NCBI RefSeq assembly: GCF_000499845.2
Contig: NC_023758.2
Span: forward strand, 27,253,520-27,317,519
Direction of reading: 5' to 3'
Length of the DNA stretch: 64,000 bases
Source of the DNA: Phaseolus vulgaris
Taxonomy: Eukaryota > Streptophyta > Magnoliopsida > Fabales > Fabaceae
The notes under the pieces are model-generated. The model searched no databases and had not been told where the DNA came from. It saw only the letters and a program-made list of their open reading frames with translations. Positions 1-10,739 of this stretch are shown here, in pieces (position 1 is the first letter of the stretch; each line of letters starts with the position of its first letter). The position numbers were made by a program, and so were the translations under genes.

Positions 1-130
1 TAAGTTGTCACTATTTGTATATTAGTTGTTACTATATTTTAAGTTGTCACTATTTGTAATTACTTATGACTATATTTTAAGTTGTCACTATTTGTATATT
101 ACTTGGGAATATTTTCAAGTTGTCACTAAA
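1..130. repeat. 38-39 bp minisatellite at left edge
   Basis: Three units plus a partial fourth of about 38-39 bp, each opening with AAGTTGTCACTA and separated by TATTT-rich spacers. The array starts at the window edge, so it may extend further left. The TTGTCACTA core also occurs in inverted form (TAGTGACA) near 1880-1990, so both could be subterminal parts of one old transposon, but no clean termini are visible. Confidence 0.75.
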
Positions 131-1587
131 TTTTTATTAAAAATAAAAAATATACATGTTATAAATAGTTATTTATTAATGTAAAATAGCATATGATAAA
201 TTTATTTTTCTTTCAATAAAAATATAATTAATAAAAAATTTATTGAATTTTTATAAATTAATAATGATTATTTAATATAAAAAATCATATAATACTAATT
301 TCATTATTATTATATCACTAATAATTGTGAAAAAAATATTAAATTTTTTTCTATTTTAAATTGAACCCATAATCTTTTATTAAAGAGACAATTTTACTTT
401 CATTGTGTCACTTTACAATTACAATACTTATTTTGACACGATCGGTCGGTCACTGAGACCGAGTGACTGACTCGTCTGGTATCGGCCGGTACATTAACAA
501 TTTAAGAAATTATACAACTAATGTGTTAAAGTGAAAAAAAAAACATATAATCAGAATTCATGAAATTATAGAATAAATAATTAAAAGTACATAATTCACC
601 GGTCAACAATTTTTTTATCTTTTTTTTCAATTTAACACTATTTTTATTTGACTATGTTCTTCTTTTTTCTTCATACTTTATAAATGATATAGACTTGTAC
701 TATTTATTAAATTTTATCTCTTTCTAAAAATAAATATAATTATAAAATATAAATGATTAAGTACAAAGTTTGTTATTATGTATAAATGCATAAATATAGA
801 GGATAATGAATCAATCTCTATTTGTAAGCTTTTAGTTATAACTAGTTAAAATATTCAAAAATAAGTTTTAAACTTATAATTTAGTCAGTTATCTCCACAT
901 ATGTTGAAAGAAGAAGATATATCTTCAAATATCTCAGAGTTAAGATACGAAGATTCTAGTATTTAGGCTTATTATGAGAAAAATGCAATTATTCTCTTTG
1001 AAATTAGGTTTATCAATATTGTCTTACAAAAATATGCAATGAAGTTTGTCATTAACATCATAATATATAATATACAATTATTTAATTATAATTATTAATT
1101 TATTGTGGACCTTGTAATATATTTAAATAAATAATAAAATATAAATATAATTATATTTAAGTTAATATATAATCAACGCTTATTGTTAAATAAAATAAGA
1201 TAATTAAGGATTACTTTATTAAAAATATATAAAAATGTAACCTCATTTATTAAAATAAAAAATTATAAATTTATTTAAAAAATTAAAAATATATAATTTT
1301 ATTAAAAGATTATGAAAAATAAATATTTTTTAAGAATATAAAAGTTTGAGTAACATTTAAAATTATTTATAATGAGATAATTATATTTTTTAAATTAAAT
1401 TATAAAAAATGTATGGTTTTTTAAAGTAAACTTGAAGATAAACTACTGTTATTTTTGTACTTCTTAGATGGATTCATCACATATGTAACCCTAGGATTAC
1501 ATCTCTCCTCAAAATTACTCAAAAACTCATCTTTGTATGTTTGTGAATATCTAAAACTGAAGCAATTGTTTTCGTGAGATGTCTAAT
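131..1587. other. AT-rich intergenic DNA, no gene seen
   Basis: Very AT-rich sequence with dense stops in all frames. A short GC-richer patch at about 437-492 (GATCGGTCGG...) is probably a transposon remnant, but I cannot classify it. Confidence 0.5.
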
Positions 1588-1725
1588 ATGAATAATAATA
1601 ATATTAATGAAATTAATAATATAAATGATATTAAATATATGAATATTATTAATAATTTTTATATTATTAATTATATTAATATTGATAATCATACTAATAA
1701 TTATAACAATAATTATAACATGACA
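1588..1725. repeat. AAT/ATT low-complexity tract
   Basis: Imperfect AAT/ATT/ATA trinucleotide-like repetition. It produces a spurious Ile/Asn-rich reading frame on the minus strand. No coding meaning. Confidence 0.7.
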
Positions 1726-1734
1726 ACAAAACTT

Positions 1735-1800
1735 GATTGGTGTAATGGTTAAAATTTCTTTGGTCATTTAAGGAACTTAACTTTGAGTCTCGCCTCTCTT
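1735..1800 (+). other. tRNA-like (possible SINE head) sequence
   Basis: TGGTGTAATGG resembles an RNA polymerase III A box. About 35 bases later, TTTGAGTCTCG is a poor match to a B box. This arrangement is what tRNA-derived plant SINEs look like, but no acceptor stem, 3' tail or target duplication is clear. It could be chance. Confidence 0.2.
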
Positions 1801-2024
1801 TAAGAGTGGATGTGGCCATATATGGAATTATTTTTGTATATAATTTTTTTTCTTGTAATACTATTACATAGTATTATTAGTGACAACTAATGTATCACTA
1901 TTACATAAATTTATTAGTGATTTGTCACAGACAATTTATTGTCACAATATATTAATAGTGACATATTTATAACATTTAGTGATGAACATGTATATTACTA
2001 AAACTAATTTTTCTTCAATACAAG

Positions 2025-2320
2025 AAAATTATTGAATGGTAACTAATTTAGAAACTAAAAAAAATAGTTTCTACAATAAATAATTTAGATATCAATTTAT
2101 AAACTAAAAATTATTGATTACTAAAATGGTATCTATTATTAATAAAAATTATAATATAATTACATACTATATTTTTTGGTAGCTAATAATAAGAATAAAA
2201 AATTATAGAGACCATTTTCTTAGTCTCTTGTTAAAAATGTAATTAGAAACCATTTTCTTAGTCACTTTTAATCTATTTTAGAAACTAATTATAGAGACCA
2301 TTTTTTTATTATTGTCACGA
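2025..2320. mobile_element. Degraded copy of the CACTA-type AT-rich MITE
   Basis: Starts with CAATACAAGAAAATTATTG, near the CACTACAAGAAAATCAT terminus of the family, and carries the typical runs of 'GAAACTAATTTAG', 'AGAGACCATTTT' and 'TAGTTTCTA'. The far end is not recognisable. See the clean copy at 11565-11960. Confidence 0.45.
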
Positions 2321-2331
2321 AAAATAATAAA

Positions 2332-2590
2332 ACACTATAATAAAAATACAAATTTACGTGGGCCAAAAACGAATGTAAAACAGCAAAAACCGACCATAAG
2401 CGTCGGATTTACGTGGGTCACCGCTCCCACAAAAAACCATGGACACAAATGAAAATTAGCATGGGCCAGTGAATGCGACACATATTGTGTGAGCCAAACC
2501 CATGCAAAGCGGACACCAATTACGTTGGCCAGGCCGATGTAAAGGCGACGACTTATGTGTGGACCAAACCGACGCAATTTAAAATGTCGC
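2332..2590. mobile_element. GC-richer repeat patch, probable subterminal region of a DNA transposon
   Basis: Starts with CACTATAATAAAAAT and then contains short direct and inverted motifs of the kind TTTACGTGGGCCA, CCGACG and TGGACCAAACCGACGC, strongly GC-richer than its surroundings. Such arrays are usual next to CACTA-type termini. Reading frames that cross it on either strand look spurious. Classification is inference. Confidence 0.35.
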
Positions 2591-3189
2591 CCTATTATAT
2601 GTATATTATCACTTTTTACATATTATATAATTTATACTTTCATATATTATATAATCTACAAATTTATACATAAATCATATCATATTTTTTAAGTGTATTT
2701 TTAACTTTAACAATATTTTAAAAATACTAAATATTTTTAATTTATCAAACAAATCATTTTTAACTCAATTTATTTAAAATTATTGTAAAAAAGTTCATTT
2801 TAATTCTTCAACTTTATATATAATTTTCTTAAATAAAACAAAATTAAATTTTCGTATTATTTATAAATAATTTTTTTAACTACATATTTTTATTTTGAAA
2901 AATATGAATTATCATTTGTTTAAAAAAAATTAACTGAACTTGAGAACTGAATTGATAACGTTAATTGAGATAAAATATACTAAATTATCAATCAGTATCC
3001 AATTTTATTTAAACTGATTGACAACTTTAATTAAAAAAAATAAAAAAAAAATTAATAAATTTAATTGATTTTGCCTAACTCATTCGCAACTTTGATAAAA
3101 AATTACCCGTATTTTTTTTCAGAATTTGTCCGGTAAATCTCAAACAAAACTGCACCATTTTAGTAAAATTTCCGGGTATATGTACATAT

Positions 3190-3480
3190 TTTGAAATTAA
3201 TATACACTTATTTAGATTGCGGTTTTAACTTGAATTTTTTTATGTTATTTAATCTTTAATTTTTATTTTTTAAATATATATTTTCTACATTTTTATATGT
3301 AAGCACAGTGTTAAATAATTTATAATTATTTTTTAACCGAATTCTCGTATCATAACGAGAGTAATATTAAAATAAGTAATCAACTCTCATTCTAATTTTT
3401 TTAACACAATGACAAAATAATAATTTTACAAAACTTATTAATTAAAAAAATAATTTTAACTTATTATAATTAATTAAATC
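3190..3480. repeat. Segmental-duplication block A, copy 1
   Basis: A non-coding block (ATTAATATACACTTATTT ... TATGTAAGCACAGTGT ... TTTTTTAACCGAATTCTC) that recurs in the same orientation at about 33720-33990 and 51120-51420. In each case it lies on the 3' side of a CNL or CNL fragment, so it moved with the resistance-gene unit. The surrounding 2600-3590 otherwise shows no gene. Confidence 0.8.
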
Positions 3481-3589
3481 AATCACAAAGTTTTATATTT
3501 TTTTTCTTAATTCTGTTTTAATTTATAATACAACGATAAACAATTGAGTGAATAATAAAACATACATTTGAGCACTACTACATAGAAAT

Positions 3590-3850
3590 AAAAAATAAAT
3601 GATGTACATTATGAATGCACCTTTGCTTACAGGCACTTAAAGGTATCATAAATAAAAAAAGAAAATACTTAAGTTGATATTTTGAGAGATTGTAGCATAG
3701 AGGGCAGTGTTAAACTGAGCACCAATATATACAATTCATCCACCAATATCACTCAAAGCTATACAGAGCAACAGTAACATGTGATTAATTGAAGAAAACA
3801 GTAACACATTTGTGAACCACATTAATAATATAAGGAAAATTTCAAATCTG
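3590..3850. repeat. CNL 3'-flank block B, copy 1
   Basis: Contains the sequence around GCACCAATATATACAATTC and GATGTACATTATGAATGCACC. It recurs downstream of CNL-3 (42150-42370, partly again at 41805-41900), at 32784-32850, and downstream of CNL-4 (55130-55230). It probably includes 3' UTR or terminator sequence of the ancestral gene, since it begins 60-300 bases after each stop. Confidence 0.75.
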
Positions 3851-3963
3851 CATTTTACAAATTTTTCTAGCTCGGCTACTGGGACGTGGAATCAGTCATT
3901 TGCTCATCTACTTTGATGGCTGCTTGAAGCAGTTCAATGAGCGAGATGATCGCCGGATGCTCT

Positions 3964-4047
3964 CTGCACGCAATTACGAACATTAATGTATTCACAGACT
4001 CACACAGTAAGAAGAAATTAAAGAAAACTATACAATCATGCACTTAC
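3964..4047 (-). other. Terminal intron of CNL-1 (84 bp, phase 1)
   Basis: Donor G|GTAAGTGC and acceptor TGCGTGCAG|AG. Length and phase match the other three CNL 3' ends (84, 82 and 84 bp), which is the main evidence that it is real. The last exon encodes a short Arg/Ser-rich tail containing LNCFK. Confidence 0.7.
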
Positions 4048-5521
4048 CACAAAATTTTGAAGTCTTTTCCTCTCGGAGTCGGACTCCGGCGAGTTGTATT
4101 TCTGGAATGTGCTTTATGTATTGCCAATCCTCTCCCGTTTCCCTTTCGCACCGCTTCATCAGATAAGGACAATCGCTCATAGTTAAAGACAAGTTGGTGA
4201 GGCGTTGAATGCTACTCGGTACTGACCTCAACTCCTCACAGTTATAAATCTCTAATTTTTGAAGAGAAGTCATGTCTCCCAGCCAATCCGGCAATGAAGT
4301 AGACCTGCAATCGATTGTAACCAAAGTCTGTAGGGAGGGGACACATTGTAAGCCATAGGGTAATGTGGAGCAACCCCCGATTACGGCAGTCCGAAGAGCA
4401 GTTAGTTGGGTCATATTGCTTGGTATAGTTACCGGCTCTGGACAAGACCAGATTCTCAAACTTTCCAGACATGTCAGATATCGCACACCTTCAGATAAGG
4501 ATTTTAAGTTCTGACAGTTGCTAATTCTCAAACTTCGAAGAGAGGTCAGACCTTCCAACACATGTTCTGGGAAATACTCCAAATCATCACAAGATTCAAT
4601 CAATAGTTCTTGTAGTGAACCCAACCCCCTGAGTTGGTCGGGTAATACCACCAGTCCTTTAATACGTATAATATCCAAGGTCGACACATTCTCCACAACC
4701 CCTTCCATGAAGGAAGCCACTTCCCAAATACCATCAATTTTTAATTGATAAAGATGAGGTAGCATCTCTACTCCTTTTTCCCTTAACATCCTCTCCAATT
4801 TTGGTAAATTCACCACCCTCAACTTCTCCAACGATGGAAACGCCTTCTCCTCCACACCTTCGTACGACTCACCATCTATCCACTTCACATTTTTCATTCC
4901 ACCCACGTCTAGTATTTTCAATTGTGGTAGTTTACCAAGTGGAGGAAGCTCCTCACAGTTGTTACAGTCCAAGAGTTTAACTTCCACCAAGTCTCTCAGA
5001 AATGTACCATTTCTCATCCAACTCGATAACTGTCTCCCTTTATACCCTTTCATCACAAAACACTTCAGAGTTGAGGGAGGTTGCAGGGCTTCCAGTACTC
5101 TCTCAACGTTAACATTACTACCTTCTGAATTAGCACTACCACCCCATGACAAGTGTAGGATATTCAACTCCTTCTTACCAATCAAATTTGCTTGTTTGGC
5201 ATCCCATTCATTGGGGACGTTCTCAAGGCCTTCGATTCTCAGCGTGCCTCCCAGCTTTAAGCTATTCAACTCTGCTAATCCACACCCTGCCTTTGATCCC
5301 ACAACGAAAGTGTTTAGTGTTCTTAAATGCCTTAACTTGCCAATATTCGGAGGCATCTCTTTTACATCACAGTCATCAATCACAATATGTCTTAGATCCT
5401 GTAATTGTGTCAATTCTTTGGGCAGCCTAAGGTGGAAGAGATCTTCTAGTTTCAATATTTGCAATTTGGGCAACTGACAAATTATGTTACATAAGCCTTC
5501 TCCCGAACCCCAATTCCAACT

Positions 5522-7261
5522 CTAGTATCTCAAATGTGCTAAATCCTTGACTGGGAACAACGAATAAGAAGTTGTGCATAATGCTCGGAGACAATGGGTT
5601 GATGGCACCAAGCCAATATCACCCAAATCTAGAAAAGTTCGCAGGGATTCAACTTTCTTGAAAGCAGTCATATCAACAACCATCTTAGAATTTAACAAGC
5701 TTGCATAGTGAACTCTAGTTGACAACGGAGTCAACCTTCCTTTCTCAATAATCACACATTCTTCACCCATAATAGACTGGGCAAGATCATGAAATAGATC
5801 ATGCATCTTGCAACTTCTAATCATACCAAGCTTATCAGACTTTGCTTCTTGAAAAAATGATCTACGGTATAATTTTTTCCAGACTTTATTTCCAACATCC
5901 TCCACTTCTACGTTTCCTTCAGATTTAATAAATCCATTAGCCATCCAGAGATGAATTAGATCTTCCTTGTCTATTTCAAAATCTTTCGGGAAAATTGCAC
6001 AAAAAGAAAAGCATCTCCTCAGAGACAACTCCAAATTAGAATAACTCAATTTCAAAGCACGCATGATAGAATTTTCCTCTCGTGTATTCCAAATCTCACT
6101 TTCTTTTACATTTTCCCATTGGCTTACCTCACTTTTATCACGCAAAAGACTTCCCAGTGTTTTGATTGCAAGTGGCGAACCAACGCATTTTCTGACTATC
6201 TCTCTGCCAATTGTCACGAGCTCTTCTATTTCCTCTCTGTTTGGTCCAAACGCATGGTGTTTGAACAATGACCAACTGTCGTCTCCTGACAATTCTTTCA
6301 AATGGTAAGCAGGATGCGTCCCCATCACGGAGGCAACTTCCTGCAGTCGAGTGGTGACCAAAATGGCAGCTCCTTTTGCTCCCCTTGCACACTGCAACAT
6401 CCCCTTTAACTCCTTCCATTTCTCTTGGTCTTCATTCCACACATCATCAAGAACAAGTAAATACCTCTTGCTCTGCAATGCTTCTTCAACCTTTTTCCGC
6501 ATTGCTTCTAAAGTATGGAGATTGGGGTTTTGACTAGTGACATATTCCAGGATGGATTGCAGTATTCTCTTCGCATTGAAATCATCTGAAACACAGATCC
6601 AAATTCTCAAGTTAAAATGTTTACTTATCCCGTGATCGTTGAAGACCTGCTTGGCAAGAGTTGTTTTGCCAAGTCCACCCATACCAACTATGGGATAGAT
6701 GGAGAGGTCTCCACTATTACTAGCATCTTCCAGCAGAAACTTCACAATTTTCTCTTGATCCTGGTCTCTGCCACAGAATATAGGTTCGGTAATCACAGAG
6801 ACAGTTTGGCGCCAATCGTCATCATCATCATCCACTGCTTGCTTCTCTGTGACACCCACACGTAATTCAAACGTGAGCCTTTCTTCATGAATGTCATGAA
6901 ATCTTTGAGTGATGTCTTTCATCCGCTTTCCAATATGAAAACGAAAGAGAATGTCCTTGGGATGGAGAGGGGATAGGCATGAAGTATGTCCATCATGAGA
7001 GTGCATCTTTGTGGAGTGAATTGAACATTCATCCAAGATATCATCCAGCACATATGCTGCATCTGTGAGTTTTTGCAGCCAATTCTTCACAGCATGCTTT
7101 CTTAGTTGCTCTCTCTCAGCGTCTCTGAGGACAGCACGGATTACGGTGAGGTTGCTGGAAAGCTTCTGAGTCTGCTGGTCAACACCCCAATAAGTTGCGA
7201 TTTGGTTTTGAACAAAAGATTCCAAAGTTTCAATCACGGTTCCCAGTAAAATCTCGGCCAT
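5522..7261 (-). CDS. Possible truncated CC-NB-ARC protein (579 aa) from CNL-1
   Basis: The part of CNL-1 upstream of the TAG encodes a complete CC and NB-ARC including P-loop, kinase-2 and MHD, ending at the motif HLRY immediately before the first LRRs. LRR-less CN proteins occur naturally in plants and can be immune-active or regulatory. Whether this one is expressed cannot be told from sequence; a transcript with the stop about 1.5 kb before the end could also be subject to nonsense-mediated decay. Confidence 0.5.
   Translation of the reverse strand: MAEILLGTVIETLESFVQNQIATYWGVDQQTQKLSSNLTVIRAVLRDAEREQLRKHAVKNWLQKLTDAAYVLDDILDECSIHSTKMHSHDGHTSCLSPLHPKDILFRFHIGKRMKDITQRFHDIHEERLTFELRVGVTEKQAVDDDDDDWRQTVSVITEPIFCGRDQDQEKIVKFLLEDASNSGDLSIYPIVGMGGLGKTTLAKQVFNDHGISKHFNLRIWICVSDDFNAKRILQSILEYVTSQNPNLHTLEAMRKKVEEALQSKRYLLVLDDVWNEDQEKWKELKGMLQCARGAKGAAILVTTRLQEVASVMGTHPAYHLKELSGDDSWSLFKHHAFGPNREEIEELVTIGREIVRKCVGSPLAIKTLGSLLRDKSEVSQWENVKESEIWNTREENSIMRALKLSYSNLELSLRRCFSFCAIFPKDFEIDKEDLIHLWMANGFIKSEGNVEVEDVGNKVWKKLYRRSFFQEAKSDKLGMIRSCKMHDLFHDLAQSIMGEECVIIEKGRLTPLSTRVHYASLLNSKMVVDMTAFKKVESLRTFLDLGDIGLVPSTHCLRALCTTSYSLFPVKDLAHLRY
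6666..6687 (-). promoter_or_regulatory. Candidate miR482/miR2118 target site in CNL-1 P-loop
   Basis: On the coding strand this 22-nt stretch covers the GMGGLGK codons. Against the legume miR2118 sequence as I recall it, about 18 of 22 positions pair, with one of the remaining being G:U. The family is known to target this motif in NLR mRNAs and trigger phased siRNAs. Not computed by a target tool. Confidence 0.45.
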
Positions 7262-7299
7262 AGGAAGAAAGAAGAGTATTTTTTGGATGATTGTGGTTG

Positions 7300-7720
7300 T
7301 GGATGATTGCTAACAATGAGTCATTTTATTGAATTGGCAATAAAAGTTGTTGTTTTCTTCCTTGGCAACTGGCCCCTCTTTGCTTGTGTTGACGAAGAGT
7401 GTTTATATAAATTGCATAGCAACCACACCATCATGTCCACTCACTTTCTCTATTATTTCAGCTCAAATTTCCCAACTTTTTCCGCAACATATTTATCACT
7501 TTTGTCGAAAATATTTTATAAAATAAAAGTACAGAATTATGTGTAAGTTATCAAAATTAGGGGAAAAGAGTTTTTGAAATTATGTATAAGTTATCTCTAT
7601 GGGGGTTTTTTCTTATCTGCTCACTATTCTTATCACATTCTATCTCATCTATGATTCATCTCTAAGTCAAAATAATAATAGTTTTGTTTGCCAGCTTAAA
7701 GAATTTTCTCCTTCTTAATA
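7300..7720. repeat. CNL 5'-flank block C, copy 1
   Basis: Upstream sequence of CNL-1 (CACTTTTGTCGAAAATATTT ... GTATAAGTTATCTCTATGGG ... CTCTAAGTCAAAATAATAATAG) is nearly repeated at 37870-38200, upstream of the broken CNL. It probably holds the ancestral promoter. Confidence 0.8.
7402..7411 (-). promoter_or_regulatory. TATA box of CNL-1
   Basis: Minus-strand TTTATATAAA, about 140 bp before the ATG. A TTGACG core lies just upstream in gene terms on the opposite strand (7389-7394) and is also present upstream of CNL-2 and the broken CNL at 37.7 kb. Confidence 0.5.
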
Positions 7721-7734
7721 TGTTTTATTGATTT

Positions 7735-7937
7735 TTTTTTATAACAATTATTTAGTTTCTAAATTTGGTAGAAAAACTTTGGTTTGGTTATTAATTAAAT
7801 ATCAATTTAGAAACTATTTAACAATAATAGAAATTAATTTAGAATTTTTTGTTAGTTTCTAAAGTGGTCTCTTTAGTATTGAATAATTATTTTGGTTTAT
7901 AACAATTGGTTTCTATTTCATGATTTTCTTATAGTGT
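7735..7937. mobile_element. Half copy of the CACTA-type MITE
   Basis: Right half only: TTTAGTTTCTAAATTTGGTAG ... TAGAAACTATTTAACAATAATAG ... ending CATGATTTTCTTATAGTG, the inverted terminus of the family. The left terminus is absent, so it is truncated or recombined. Confidence 0.65.
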
Positions 7938-7964
7938 AAGTTTAATGAAAAGATAAATGTATTA

Positions 7965-8960
7965 ACTTAAGTGATTTAAAGAATTGATATCACCCTATTA
8001 ATTAACTTTATTTTTAGGTTAGACATCATCATAAATTCAGAATGAAGATTAATATATGTTTAGAGTGTATTGACTTTCACCTATAAATGTATTTTTTATT
8101 ATTTGTATCAATCTTACTTCCATTTATAATTGCATTAATTTTTTTATATTTTAAAGAAGTTTTAAAAGAATTTAAAAAAAAAGATTTTTAAACAAAAAAA
8201 GTATTTGGAAACCAATTCACCCACCCTCTTAATTTAATCAAATCATTACTTTTTAACAAAGAACACTCACCACTCACTTTGAACCTAAGTAATAAAATTG
8301 AATTTTCAAGAAACTGAATCTGTCGAGACAAAACTTATTTCATAATTTTCAAATATCACTACAAGAAAATCATTAAATAAAAATCAATTTTAAATATCAA
8401 AATAATTTTACTATATTAACTAAATTAAATACCATTTTATAAACTAAAACAATAATTGGTATCTAAAGTAGTTTATATTATTAATAAAAATTTATAAAAT
8501 AGTTTCTAAATTAGTATCTAACTATCAGTTACTTAGGTTTTAACTAGTAACTACTTTATATTCTAAATTAGTCTTTTAGAGACTAATTTATAATTTAAAA
8601 TATTAGTAAATAAAATCTTGGTAGATAGTTTAAATGTCAATTTAAAAATATTTTATATTTTTTTTATTAATAATAGAAACCACTTTACATATCAATAATT
8701 TTTTAACTTCTAAAATAATATATAATTTATAGTTAATATAGTGACTAATTATTTTTTGTAAATTTAATTGTTATTTAATTATTTTCTTTTAATGTATAAA
8801 GAATAGATTAGATAAATCTCTTATTTATAGGATGTGAAGGTGATTTGTAGAAGTTATGTAAGTATGAAAGAGAAGTCAAACAGCTAATCTTAGAGGGGAT
8901 GGGAGTAGTTGGCTAAAATTTGAAGGTAAAATACAAAGTTACAACTCTCTTTCTTCATGT
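7965..8960. repeat. Segmental-duplication block D, copy 1
   Basis: Long non-coding block repeated with moderate divergence at about 20560-21320, and in part at 28850-29280 and 47110-47530 (markers: GGAAACCAATTCAC, AATAAAATTGAATTTTCAAG, GTTATCTAAG/GTATGAAAGAGA). The 7965-8080 part recurs at 39200-39340. It carries a MITE at 8357-8797 shared with the copy at 20.8 kb, so that insertion predates the duplication. Confidence 0.8.
8357..8797. mobile_element. CACTA-type MITE, older copy
   Basis: Starts with intact CACTACAAGAAAATCATT. The interior has the typical GAAACTAATTT/TAGTTTCTA inverted-repeat texture, and it ends in a degenerate ATTTTCTTTTAATG. A matching copy sits at the same place in the duplicate block at 20845-21225. 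Confidence 0.65.
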
Positions 8961-9689
8961 AATAATGAATAGTTATGTAATTACTACTAATTAAATTAAT
9001 TTATGACGTTTAACTACTTTATTTTAGAACATATTAGAAGCTTATTATATAGCATGCTAATATATTTAAAACAGTATATATTCTCTTGTTTCTAAACAAG
9101 ACTTTTTTGTTCTATGCTCTAACTTATTTATTCTTGTCTCTCTGTAGAGGAATCTCATTTCTTGTTCATGCTTTGTATTCAAATGCTAGATTCCCTCGAA
9201 TACCTAATTTCTTACAAAAACTTGTTAAATTGTTTTGAAATGCTTTGTCTTCACATGCTAGATTCCTTGAATGTCTAATTTCCTACCAAACTTGTTAAAT
9301 TATTTTGAAACGAACTCAAGATTATTGTCAGTCCTTAAACATTTTAAATTTGGTTCTCAATTGTTTAACATCTTTTTTTTTATCATAGTCGATGTTTAAG
9401 CATCTATTTTTCTACTTTTGTGTCTATGTGATATTTTTTTTAATCAGCAATTTGATAGATGTTAGTATACATTTTTTGTGTGTACTGCAATTACTCTATA
9501 ATGAAAAAAAAAGGTGGGGTTGTTGGATAACCAATGAGTCTCTCTTCTGTGCTAAGTCTATATCCACACAAATTTTGCATGATACAATTTTTTGTTTTAC
9601 ATGATATAATTTTTTTGTTTCTGTAGTATGCATTTTGAATGAACTTTAAATTTTACAAATTACATTTAAATAAGTTAATTTGTTTTCAT
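8961..9689. other. Intergenic, no gene seen
   Basis: AT-rich. Contains an imperfect direct repeat of about 65 bp (CATGCTTTGTATTCAAATGCTAGATTCC at about 9168 and a similar stretch at about 9240). No coding signal. Confidence 0.4.
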
Positions 9690-9890
9690 AAAGATACATT
9701 CAGTTATTTTAATATCTATTTGTATAAAAACAATTTACTCATGTACAACTGATAAAAATTCTTTTTGAATTGTATTAATATTGATAATAAAGGTTAGCTC
9801 ACAAAGATTACAAATAAAACTCATTTAACCTGTATATTGTAAGGCTGGGTGTAGAAAACTTACACTAAAAAATTAAAAATAAAATGACGA
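9690..9890. repeat. Segmental-duplication block E, copy 1
   Basis: ACATTCAGTTATTTTAATATC ... GGTTAGCTCACAAAGATTAC ... GGGTGTAGAAAACTTACAC recurs at 21358-21560. With block D this places a duplicated unit of more than 1.5 kb upstream of both CNL-1 and CNL-2. Confidence 0.8.
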
Positions 9891-10524
9891 GTATAACTAA
9901 AATTTTAATAAAATTTTAATTATTATATGAAAACTTGACAACCCAATCTGAATAATATATATGTTTCTTTTAAAGTAGCATGTTTATTAAATGTCTTTTT
10001 TAATTATTTTAGTTAAATGACGTTGTTGTTAATTGAAACATAGTAAGTCTGACATGCGTATATGTGTATTTTTTTCCATCCTTCTTATATTTTTACATGG
10101 CTTTTTTCTTTTATAATTTTTCACTCATTTTAGTATTTCATAAAAAAGTTTTATTTTTGTTTTGGTTTTTCTCATTTATTGATAATTTTTATTATCCATC
10201 AGATGACCAAGTATTTTGTTTGTAAAAAAATATAATCAATAATCAATGAGAGATATGCAAATAGTATTGTCTCCTTTTATTTAGAGTTTATATATTTTAT
10301 TTCTTTTAATTAGATTCAAGTTTTTATTCAATCCATTTAATTGTTGAATTGTTACTCTGCATTGATTCCTCAAGTTGGTAGATAATTTTGCATTTTTTTA
10401 TTAAGTATTTTGTTTTTATCTCTAAGACAACATAATCATAGACAAGAATTGGATTAACTAAATACAAAATATACTTTGTTGTGGACTAAATAAAAATATT
10501 CTTGTTGGTCTTATTTAAGTGATG

Positions 10525-10690
10525 ACGTGTTGCTAAGGGTCACGTTATCACAAAACTATGAAAGACAATAAAAAAAGACTAAATAAGAAAATAGTTTATC
10601 AAGGACCAGTAGGAACAAAAGTATATTTATAAAAGACTAAACATAAAATATGATAAATTTTATAGAAAGATTAAAGAAAAGCAAGATTAA
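10525..10690. repeat. Repeat block F, divergent copy
   Basis: GATGACGTGTTGCTAAGGG, then AAAGACTAAATAAGAAAATAGTTTATCAAGGACC and the following bases, resembles 60575-60770 (GATGACGTATTGCTAATAA ... ATCAAAGACCATTAGGAAC) and the blocks at 27800 and 58945. Function unknown. Confidence 0.5.
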
Positions 10691-10739
10691 AGAAAATAAT
10701 CTTGCATTATAGAAAGTTTTATAATACATGTCTTACACA

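Larger units (their letters stand above)
3908..7261 (-). pseudogene. CNL-1: CC-NB-ARC-LRR resistance gene interrupted by one nonsense codon
   Basis: Same family as CNL-2 and CNL-3. ATG at 7259-7261 (MAEILLGTVIETL). Domains in order: Rx-type coiled coil with a DDILDECS motif near residue 75; NB-ARC with P-loop GMGGLGKTT at about 193-201, kinase-2 LLVLDDVW near 270, ILVTTR near 300, GSPLAIKTL in the GLPL position near 360, and MHD near 486; then leucine-rich repeats. Codon 580 is TAG (5522-5524) where paralogs have TTG (Leu of HLRYLSL). The reading frame continues without shift through the LRRs to 4048. A GTAAGTGC donor at 4047 and an acceptor at 3964 delimit an 84-bp phase-1 intron, with the last exon at 3908-3963. 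Without the stop it would encode about 1089 residues. The single lesion suggests recent inactivation, or a truncated CC-NB-ARC product. Confidence 0.85.

Noticed and set aside
1519..1767. 82-codon Ile/Asn-rich frame
   Set aside because: It comes from an AAT/ATT low-complexity tract.
1735..1800. A functional tRNA gene
   Set aside because: Only an A-box-like motif is good. There is no foldable cloverleaf or acceptor stem that I can find.
2335..2673. Overlapping frames on both strands in the GC-richer patch
   Set aside because: They coincide with repeated transposon-like motifs and have no recognisable protein features.
4242..6865. Several open frames of 60-172 codons on the opposite strand or other frames of CNL-1, with counterparts over CNL-2 and CNL-3
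   Set aside because: They are shadows of conserved coding sequence: they recur at the same place in each paralog only because the genes are similar, and show no independent homology.
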